Source of the DNA: Dichetophora obliterata | Lineage: Eukaryota > Arthropoda > Insecta > Diptera > Sciomyzidae | Reading direction: 5' to 3' | DNA length: 64,000 nt | Assembly: GCA_963920525.1 (NCBI GenBank) | Contig: OY986439.1 | Location: forward strand, 4,051,001-4,115,000 | Shown here: one piece after another, positions 55,398 to 64,000 of the stretch | Layout of the letters: the number at the start of each line of letters is the position of its first letter | How positions within the stretch are numbered: position 1 is the stretch's first letter | The notes under the pieces: model-generated | What the model was told of the DNA's origin: nothing | The model's input: the letters and a program-made list of their open reading frames with translations, nothing else | The model's database searches: none | Translations under genes and position numbers: made by a program

Positions 55398-58300
55398 ATA
55401 TAATGAACATATCGTCATATAAAATCAAAAAACCTTTAGGTTACAATAAATTCAAAGTCGACTTTTTTATTGATGCACCTTATCAAAATACATGTTCCTG
55501 CTTAATTGTACACTCCTGCAACTGAAAACGAGGGTTTTATTAAAAAAGTTCTAAAATCCCTTAGTTTGAGCGCAACTTACAATTACAATTAAAATTTAGA
55601 AAGTTTTTTGACTCTCCCGTAAAATTTTTTTAATTGTAGATTACGGCTTTTTGATTTAATATGAAGATATTTAAAAAATTTTCACTGCCTAGGGGGGGCA
55701 AGCATCCACCCCCTATGGACGCCCATGGGTGTTGTTGTTTGTTTGGCTGTAGCTATGGAAGCTCGGCATGCTTAACGCGTGCCCGACCAAAAACCGAAAC
55801 TTGTCAAGCATGCGTCTTCGTTTCAAGTGCAGCATTGTTTGAAGGTTGCAAAAATTTGCTCTGCGCTTCTGGTCATAATGAAGACGTGTGCTTAGTGATG
55901 AAAGGTGGGAAGACGTAGAGGACTTTGTCTTCGCATTCACGTTTAAGGCATGTCTACATACATGTTTGTATGTGCCTCTGCGCATCGAGGCAAAGTATCA
56001 GGTTTGCGATAAGTTGGGTTGGATCTTCAAATGATCGCGACTTGTATTTTGCTATTGCTCTGGGAGGTTTAACAATAATTTGCTCTTACATGCAATGATC
56101 GACCCACGCGCTCAAGGTGTTGCTGATCATGTTAAGTTTTAATATGTATTAGAGATTCCTTGAAGTTTCAAGCAAAACTAAAAAAATTCATAGTGAAGCG
56201 TTTAAGAGAATTATGTTGAATGTTGTTTATATCAACTTTACCGCCACTTTCATGCCTCCGCTGACATCGCCATCTTTGTACCTGCTATCAAATTTTCTAG
56301 CTAATTGATATTCTTCGTGATTTAAACAACTGAAAGCCACTCATTAGACAGCCAGACACACTCACACAATTCTACCTGCAAACAAATGAGGCGAGCAACG
56401 TCTTTTGACATGTTGTAAATTTTGTGAATAATGTTTGCCATGGCATTTTTAATTGACAAACAATAAACATCGAAGTTAAAAATTAATACTTAGTCTACTA
56501 ATAGCACGTGCGAAATGCCTGGAGCTTCAACAGCTTGTTATGCGTTTGGGCCCAGCGTCGGGTGTGTCGAGTACCTTGTCGCCATTGTGACATTATTTTT
56601 GGCATTTATCCTCGTTTCATGGGTAATTCCTAGACATCTAGACAGCAATTAGTTTTAATGTCTGAAATAACGACCGAAATAAAGACAGCAACTGCAATTA
56701 TAATGAAAATGTTGAGGGAATAAAAAACTTAACGCAAGTGTGTTTAGGCGTAACAGGCACCTCATAAGTTTTTAAAGTTTATCAAATAAGTTTCTCTTTA
56801 AATCTTATGAAAGAAATTGCTTTAGTTTTTGTTTTGGTCAACATTTTCGTGGATCAGGGCATAACAAAAGGTGTCGCATTTCGCTTGTGTCCACATGCTG
56901 AAGACTATCTTAAGGCTCTCTGACCAATCATTCGCACCATTTAATGTCCTGAACTAAATCTGTCACGTCATCTGTCTGTCACGCATTCCATTATAACCAT
57001 CTCAAAGTTTTAATTGATACTATTGCAAGCGATAAAAAGTTCCTGACTGGTCTGGATTGTGTACGCCAACAACAACGCAGTTTCGATGACACACTTGCTT
57101 CTTGTTTGGGAAAACAAAAAAGTAAGCATTCGGATTGACCTTTTCCGCAGTTATTGGCAATATAATGTTTTACCCAGCTCAGCACCAAACCGTACTTTAT
57201 TTGTGATAAATACCAACCCCGATTGTACCGCTTTTACCCAGCAGTGTGCCATCTAAGCCATTGTCTGTGATTCATACACACGCATTCGGGCGCCCAGTAT
57301 GAAAAGTGAAAAATTAAAATAAGTCCTTTGCACACACACCCAAACACACACACACACTAACATACGCATACACAACGAAAAGGGACTCCCATTAACAGCT
57401 GGAAAAAACCTCTTTGTCACACAAGGGAGGGTATGACTTTGTTGCCGCTCACTTGCTGCCTGTCTGGCCTGTGATGATGATGATTCGACATTTTTCGTTT
57501 TCATTAGCCTTGTCAGGATATATTGTAGGATGTATCAGTGGCGGCATTAAAAGCACTTCCGGCCTGTGCTGCTCACAATGACCGAATCGTCATTTGCCTC
57601 GATGATGTTTTTGTTGTTGTTGTTGTTGTTGGCTTGACTGGCTGGTCATTTCATTGACCTATTGTATTTGATTTTTTCCGAATTTCTTTGTTGGTTAGTG
57701 TTGCTGTATTTGTTGTTTTTGTTGTTGTAGCTGTGATAAATGTGCTTCCATTAAAAAAAGAATGGCTTTCATTCATTTCAAATTTCAACGGTCACTTTTG
57801 AGCTGAATGCTCGTTAATGTTTGTCATTTTGTTGGTGATGCATATTCATGTGTATGGAATCGGTTCAACTTTTGTAAATTAATTTTGGACACATCGTTTT
57901 AGAAGACGGCATGGGAAAATAAACTAGATTAGTTTTTTATCATCTCTGACTCTATTCGTTAAGGTAGATGGATAGATAACACTTCTATCTTTAACCCACT
58001 AACAACACACTAAAAGTAACTAACTGGCTGTAGAATTAAGTGTGCTTGGACTAACATTCAATTGATTGATTTGTAATAGCAAATTCTTACAAAAGAAACA
58101 TGTTTATTGAAAACATCAGAAAAGAATTTTAAAAAGTCATGTATTTGTATTAAAAATATTCAATAAAAGCCTTTTTGTGTGCATATGCATTTGACGAACC
58201 CTTCGTTCAAAAACCGAGAGTCAGCTGTTTTTGCTTGACGTAAGATTACGGTCGCTCACAAACTAGAACAGCTGATTCATTGAAGAACGATAACGTAACT

Positions 58301-58577
58301 GCAGTATGAAGGTAGCTTTGTGTATTAGCAAAAATCCAAACTATACGTCAAAGTTTAACGATAAGTAAATTGTCTTCATGTCTGAAAATGAAAGTTTCTG
58401 CGAAGAAAATCTAAAATTTATTTTATGAGCAAAGTAAAGATAATACAAATAATTCATTAGTATATTTTCAATACAAAAAAAACAATGACCTATGGTCATT
58501 CATTGGTCATAGAAAGTTTGTGCTGAAAATAGAACAAAATCCAGAGCACGCAAAAGGCACTTCATTGTTTGGTGCCA
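55398..58577. other. Host-like non-coding DNA with microsatellites
   Basis: Composition is more balanced from about 55690 to 57900, with a CA tract (57342-57356), a TTG tract (57606-57632) and a G-run/C-run patch at 55692-55720. Frames are interrupted or low-complexity. This resembles intron or intergenic DNA of a fly gene, but no exon is supported. Confidence 0.4.
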
Positions 58578-59703
58578 CACGCAGATAAAAAACATAGTTG
58601 CAACAACCATGTATGCAAGAGGATCATAGTATGATTCGGATTATGATTGTTGCTAACATGTTCTTAAACATATAATATTTTCTTTGATCATGATAAAATG
58701 ATTACAACAACCATATTTAGAAAAGGAACTATTTGTAGGAACCAAAATATTATTGAAATAATCATTTTTCTCTTATTGGGTCAAAAATAGAATGATTGCA
58801 ACAACTATATTATGAATATATTTTTAGTATCCAGAATATTAATGAATATAATTTATTTTCATGGACTCAAATTTCCACAGCTATTAATTAGGATATCTCC
58901 AAAGGTTTGTCATTGACTAGGCTGAACAGAAATATTATTTCAACTGAAAAATCTTTTTGATAAAATGTTCTGTCCGAGCTGGGGTTTGAACCGCGACTTT
59001 TTCGCTTACGAGCCACGCACACTACCAGTAAGCCACAGCCGCTACTACCGCTCGCCTGACTAATGCCATTCATAAACATGGTACATTAAGTGCATTGTCA
59101 CAAAAATAGCAATATTTGTGATAAACAAAATATGATCAGAATTGCGAAATATGTTTACGGTAAATAGAAACATGTTTGCTACAATTAAAGTCGAAAATGT
59201 CACTTTTCTGCGTGCTGTTTTTAGGATAAGGCGATTTAAAATAAAACCCAATAATTGAACAGCTGACAAACGAAATAGCACATAGCCAGAAATCGATAAA
59301 ACTTATTGTGTATGAATGAAGTGAAAGTTTTTCCTGCAAACTGTTCAGACACAATAAATTTTTTCGATTTTTGGTTATGTTCTGCTTCGTTTGCCCACAA
59401 TCAAAGAATAGTTCAGACAAACATTCAAAATTCTAATATGTTTGTCTCTATAATAATATTCACATTTATCATGATTGACAGAACTACAACATTTTTGTTG
59501 CAACTAATAGTTGAGGCAATCATAGTATGTTGACGATTTCAATGATGTTATGATTTCAACTATAATGTTATTTTTGGTACCACCATTAGTTAATAATGAC
59601 TTTATTGAGGCAAAAATTTGTGTTTGCAGAAATAATACAATAATTTTAGTAAAAAAATTATAATTGCAGTAATCATGTCTCAACCATGTCTTTTCTCTGC
59701 GTG
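58578..59703. mobile_element. Element with CACGCAGA-type ends, containing a reverse SINE
   Basis: The ends CACGCAGATAAAAAACATAG and the complement of CACGCAGAGAAAAGACATGG are inverted. Degenerate GATTGTTGCAACAACCAT-like motifs recur near both ends (58600-58810 and 59480-59690). The SINE-like piece at 58889-59057 interrupts it. The boundaries are approximate. Confidence 0.5.
58889..59057 (-). mobile_element. tRNA-derived SINE, truncated, minus strand
   Basis: On the minus strand GTGGCTTACTGGTAGTGTGCG-like sequence forms the A-box region, and GGTTCAAACCCC forms the B-box. A CTGTTCAG...GACAAACCTTTGGAGAT body follows that parallels the CTGTTCGG...GACAATGGCAAGCC part of the SINE at 39879. The 3' half is missing or unrecognised. 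Confidence 0.65.
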
Positions 59704-59965
59704 CAACGTTGACGGGAAATGGAGCTCAATTTCAGTAAAAATTAATACTTACGTTCCACCACAAAGGAGTGCTTTGGAGAGAAGAAAGGACTATATTTAC
59801 ACGAAAAGTTGCTTGTAATTAACTCAATGTTTAATTTAAAAATTTGGGCTGATTTTGAGAGCAGCACCAAGAAAAAAATCACGGAAAATCGCAAAAGCTT
59901 GCGGAAACGGGTGGCGGATTGTGTCGAATGAACTTTACATTGAACTAAATGAGTATACAGTTAGT

Positions 59966-60055
59966 TTCCGACCGAAACCGGAATTATGGCCGAAACCGAA
60001 ACCGAATATTCGGCCATTTTATAATATTCGGCCGAAACCGAAACCGAAACTGGTC
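59966..60055. repeat. CCGAAA-type low-complexity repeat
   Basis: CCGAAACCGAAACCGAA units alternate with TATTCGGCC, forming short complementary pairs. The open frame across it is a by-product of the repeat. Confidence 0.7.
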
Positions 60056-60070
60056 ATTAATATGAAAATT

Positions 60071-60548
60071 TAAGTTTTTACAAATAATTTTTTTTATTAA
60101 AAGGAAACAAGAGTACTTTCATACACATAAGAAAAAAATGTAATATTATAAAGTATTATTTGAATATTGAAATTTATAATAATTAATTGAAGTTTACTAT
60201 AATAATAAACGAGATAATTTTTTATTTTATTTTTATTAAAAAATTTATTGCATAGTTTATAACTTCAGTACAAACTCAAAATGGTATACACCTAAAATGT
60301 ACATTTTTATAGAATTACAAAACAAAGTATTTTTATTTTTTTTTAATGGTTTAGTATTATAAAAATAGAAATATTTCGTTTTCTTTTCCTTTATTCCAGC
60401 CACACAGAATTCATTCGGAAGTTTAATTATCATTTTTTGGCTTCAGTACCTACAAAACTTTAATATGGAATGCAATAGAGATGATAGAATCGAAAATGAT
60501 AGTATCAAACGCATAAAATTAACAAAAATGTTTTACGTTAACACGAGA
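60071..60548. repeat. Dispersed repeat, copy 2 (uninterrupted)
   Basis: It aligns with 1004-1922 but lacks the 435-bp foldback: ACACCTAAAATGTACATTTT here corresponds to the two edges of that insertion. Confidence 0.8.
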
Positions 60549-61877
60549 AAAAATACACTATATACAGTAAGCCGGATCGATTTGTATATAGAAAAAAAAA
60601 GTCAGCCGGACACTGACTCAAAAGTTAGAGTAGGTCTCTTTGGAGACCCAAAAAAAATCGATATTTCGTCTTTTTTAGAGAGATTTTTTTTTTAAATGCC
60701 TATATCTCTTCTTATCTCTTCTTTCCATTAATATATCGTAAAGTTTGGTTTTTAAAAAATTTTTCGATGCAACTTTTGAAGAAATATTGAATGTGTTTTT
60801 CATGCTTTAGAACAAGAGTTTTCGTAAATCCTGAATTAGGTACTTCAGTTGGACACTTTACTGAAAAACGGTTGCCAGATTTTGATTTTGAGTAACCAAA
60901 ACCTCATATGTAGCAAGATTTGTCAAAATCAAACAGTAATTGTGGTAATTAACTAATAATTCAGCAGAAAAAAGCACTTTGAATATCGATTTGTCATGTT
61001 TTATATATACTGAGTGCCAGTGTTGGTCAGCCGCACTGAAAGATATATCAATAAAAATAAAGGCTCAATACCTCCACAATAAGCTAAAACTAATGTGAAT
61101 ACCATGAAAACAACATGTTTTTTGGCGTTTAAAATAAACATCTTTCTGAAAATGACGAAATATTGAATTTTTGTCTTAAAAGAATTTGTAAGGAAAAAAA
61201 ACAATTCAAAATTTTTTTTCTAAAATTTGTGTACGATTTTATTATTTTGCCTATCTTGGATATGCATTCTGAAGAAAAAATGTCACCAGCTCGTGTGTTT
61301 CCCAAGTCCACTCGGGCAGCTGTCCAAGCCCACCCCTTTACCATTGAATCAATGCCCAATAGAACCTCTCATTACCGTTGTAATTCGTTCTTTAGTTGCA
61401 CGGTTAAGTTTCCCGGCAGTTTTGAGCTGTGAAAATGTAAAACCAATCTTCACCGACACTACTCCATCTATCCACCCTCCAACTAACTATCACCCATCTT
61501 CCGAATCAACACAATGCTTACACATTTAAAGTGGGCATCCCCTGAGCATTGGTTCAGTCTAAAAAAAAAGCTATGAATAAGATTTTATAACATTTTGGCC
61601 AAAAAAATTATTCAAAAAAAGAAACTATATAGTTCGTTTGTTGATGCTTTAATATCAAGTCGCAATTCTACACGAGCATAAGAGCATTAAACAATATCAT
61701 TTACTTTCTGTTTAAAAATAAAAATATATCTTATATCCAATTATATTTTAGTAGGAATATGATGGCTAGAGCTCCCTCCCATACACGATAACTATGTTGT
61801 AACAAAATCTTTAGAAAGAAGTTTGATTTATAAAAGCTCTGTTTTTTCCTAACTAATGCGATAAATCCATTGTTGTC
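60549..61877. other. Unannotated stretch with a less AT-rich island
   Basis: An island at about 61275-61555 is richer in C (CCACTCGGGCAGCTGTCCAA, CATCCACCC-like runs) and may be a repeat remnant. The overlapping frames there carry no recognised motif. Confidence 0.4.
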
Positions 61878-62250
61878 GTAACAGCATTCAGAAAAAAACA
61901 AAGCAATATACAGTCATCGCTGCGCTAAACAAACTACAGAGATTGGCCTGCGTTTGCATCACCGGAGTTATGAGAACATGTCCAACAGCATCCATGGAGA
62001 CTCTACTGGAACTAACACCTCTTCACGTTTATATTCAATCCCAGGCGAAGGGGGCTATTTTAAGGATGACTAGTAAAGATATCGGGCAAAGAAGTTGCGT
62101 AACTCGAAAAAATTTGATATTCTATTGAGACAATATCCTGAAATAACAATACCAAGGGGCAGCATGCATCTAAAATTCAGTTTCAGTAAAAGATTGCAAA
62201 CTGAACTAAGTAGCAAAAGAAATGGGAAAATTTATCCGAAACTTATAAGA
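61878..62250 (+). pseudogene. Non-LTR ORF2 fragment from the region before RNase H (I/LOA-like)
   Basis: The frame contains IAALNKLQRLACVCITGVMR, then TCPTASMETLLELTPLHVYI and QSQAKGAILRM. This is the well-known 'LNxxQRLAxxxITGxxRTxPTxAxxxLxxxxPL' block that lies between the reverse transcriptase and RNase H domains of I-, LOA- and R1-type elements. A stop follows after NLIFY, and the downstream sequence is decayed. It comes from the same broad group as the fragment at 1-1007, possibly the same family, but the two do not overlap enough to tell. Confidence 0.78.
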
Positions 62251-62945
62251 TAAACCAGTACATTATGTACCAGCTAGCACAAAAATGTTGTAAAAGGGTC
62301 GGAAAAGAGTCGCCAATACAGACATAAATCGTGATTGTAACGTAATTACAACTGAAAAAGTAGGTATTTTCCGCTTATTTTGTAACAACTTAGTTTGCAA
62401 TTTGGCGAAAAATGTGTTATAATAATGTTATAAATGTTATAAACCTAAGTTGCACGCTACAAGATGAAACATACCTGAAACATCAAAAAAAGTTTTTATT
62501 GTGTTATTCTTACGTTACAATTCAGGTAAAATAACGTGAATGTAACAAATATTTTGTTTTATTGAAGTTATTTTTTGTTATAATGACAAATTTTTTCACA
62601 AGAAAGGAGTACTTATGAAATAAATATTCCTGATTGAAAAAAAATAAGTTCTTAAAAAGTTTTAAAATTTTTCGCAGACACAATTCCTTAATATAATTTT
62701 CATTAAACCAGTGATATTTTTTTGGAGTCAAAGACAAATTGGAATGAAATAAAAAGATGTGAAATTAAATTGAAAATAGGAAGAGTTTTATACACTACAA
62801 TTTTACAACAAAGGCCATTTTGTCGAGGAATGTTTGTGTTTTACCTCTAAAAAAGCGCCAACCAAAAAATAACAATTTTTAAAATAATTTGGAAATAAGA
62901 AATATTTCGAGTTTTTCATTTCCGCATAAAAATGTTTAATATATG
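62251..62945. other. AT-rich stretch without recognisable gene
   Basis: GTTATAA-like phrases recur near 62415-62445. No other structure was recognised. Confidence 0.45.
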
Positions 62946-63303
62946 CACAGTAAAAAATTTGAGGGTAAATTTTATCTTTTTTATAACATTTGTGTAGTAT
63001 AGACATTTTTATTCCAAATAATTTATAAATTTTATACCACTCAATATTATAAAAATAATAAAACAAATATAATTTAAAAATTTTATATGGATATCATGTG
63101 TAAATTAGAATATATTCTGGTTCGAAAGTAAAAAATTCACCGAATTCGGGAAATTTAAATATATAGTAGTTTTGATTGGTCTGACGAGAAAAATGGTCTG
63201 GAAAAATTGATAAGATTTGATGGTATAAATTTTAAAACATTCTTGGTTTGGATTTATATGTACACCAAATAGTATAAAATTTATCGTCATATTTTTTACT
63301 GTG
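62946..63303. mobile_element. MITE with CACAGTAAAAAAT ends, 358 bp
   Basis: The left end CACAGTAAAAAATTTGAGGG is matched by the complement of CACAGTAAAAAATATGACG at the right, continuing into AAATTTTAT on both sides. The target duplication is uncertain because the flanks differ. Confidence 0.65.
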
Positions 63304-63462
63304 TAGCTATATATATTTTTTTAAGTTTCTAGTGTCATATTGCACTGAAAATTCTAAAAAAAAATAGTAAATACTAAAAAAAATCGTATATAAATTTATT
63401 CCAATCAAAATTCATAGCGTAGAAAAAAAATTAAATATGGCGAGTATGAAGTTTTTAGACAC

Positions 63463-64000
63463 TATTTTCCAAAGTTCTTGCAACCTGAATAATAACCCCA
63501 ATACATAGTTCTTGCAACTAACTAAATATCAAAAGTTACAAATATTTTTTTAAAGTTGCAACTGAATAATAACCTTAATAGAGCATTTACTTACAACATT
63601 TTTATTCAAAACATCTTGCAACTGAATAAAAACTCCAATACAGCGTTCCTGCAACTAATTACATTATATAAGTTGCAATGGTTTTTTCTAAAGTTCTTGC
63701 AACAGAATAGTAACCTAAATACATCGTTCTTATATCAAGCAAAATTTTATAAGTTACAATTATGTTTTTTAAACTTACATCAACTGAAAAATAACCTTGA
63801 TACAGCACAAGTTGGCAATGATTATTTTCAATGTTCTTGCAATTTAATAAAAACCTCAATTCAACGTTATTTTTCCTAACTACATTTTTTGAGTTATAAT
63901 AATATTTCCTAAAGTTGTAGCAACAGAATAATAACCTCAATACAGCATAAGGTTGCAATGACTATTTCCAATGTTTTTCTAACTGAATAAAAACCTGATT
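63463..64000 (+). repeat. Satellite-like tandem array running off the window end
   Basis: The phrase GCAACTGAATAATAACCTCAATACA recurs in variant form about every 60-80 bp (anchors near 63484, 63561, 63623, 63703, 63783, 63844, 63922 and 63982). The spacing roughly alternates between 60 and 80, suggesting a two-part unit of about 140 bp. Frames on both strands through it are repeat translations, not genes. Confidence 0.82.

Noticed and set aside
55661..55985. Cys-rich frame and its antisense partner
   Set aside because: Both frames are short, overlap on opposite strands, and have no domain or splice signal support.
57253..57504. Minus-strand frame with a Cys-Val run
   Set aside because: The run is a translated CA microsatellite.
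59855..60073. Basic frame rich in Pro-Lys
   Set aside because: The Pro-Lys part is the translated CCGAAA repeat.
61163..61529. Overlapping plus-strand frames in the C-rich island
   Set aside because: Neither frame shows a recognisable domain, and the frames are incompatible with each other.
63556..63958. Open frames on both strands near the window end
   Set aside because: The translations repeat with the tandem array unit and are frame-open only because the units lack stops in that frame.

Overview
The window looks like non-coding, transposon-rich DNA from an insect, most likely a higher fly (Diptera). It is AT-rich and has long stretches without coding potential. It carries tRNA-derived SINEs with A and B boxes, RNase H-bearing and CR1/Jockey-like non-LTR retrotransposons, a pogo/Tigger transposon, a mariner remnant, hAT-like and piggyBac-like non-autonomous elements, and CAA/CAG/CA-rich tracts of the kind common in fly introns. 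No intact host gene could be supported. The fly assignment rests on this general character, not on a marker gene.

Layout. 1-1007: 3' end of an RNase H-bearing non-LTR element. It sits at the edge of a dispersed repeat that also occurs at 60071-60548. The copy here is interrupted by a 435-bp hAT-like foldback element with an 8-bp target duplication. 2-9.5 kb: small foldbacks, a near-perfect 1718-bp tandem duplication (5293-8728) whose unit contains a TTAA-flanked element, then a 190-bp tandem array. 9.9-12 kb: a SINE apparently split by a 1.9-kb insertion holding a fragment that resembles a Mutator-like transposase. 13.4-16.6 kb, 24.4-26.2 kb, 40.9-42.9 kb and 55.7-58 kb: richer, microsatellite-bearing DNA that looks like host intron or intergenic sequence. 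19.2-22.2 kb: a TA-flanked element with a tRNA-like core, a Tc1/mariner-type foldback, and a tandem array.

26836-29335 is a complete 2500-bp pogo/Tigger element with TA target sites, terminal and subterminal repeats, and one transposase frame broken by a single stop codon. 29564-31668 is a decayed non-LTR reverse transcriptase peppered with three small elements. 32-41 kb is a series of foldbacks, duplications and a textbook SINE (39879-40227) nested in another element. 43320-48704 is a 5.4-kb hAT-like composite. It contains an inverted repeat with roughly 0.8-kb arms, and the right arm is interrupted by an 899-bp TTAA element. 49.2-50.8 kb is a tandem array that itself carries a TTAA element. 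51.1-52.6 kb is a mariner gene split by a CR1-like retrotransposon in the opposite orientation. The last 540 bases begin a satellite array that runs off the window.

The genes here do not form a pathway. The biology visible is successive insertion: several insertions can be ordered because an empty copy of the target survives nearby. I found no new cellular system. The strongest observations are these self-documenting nested insertions and the many TTAA-flanked elements.
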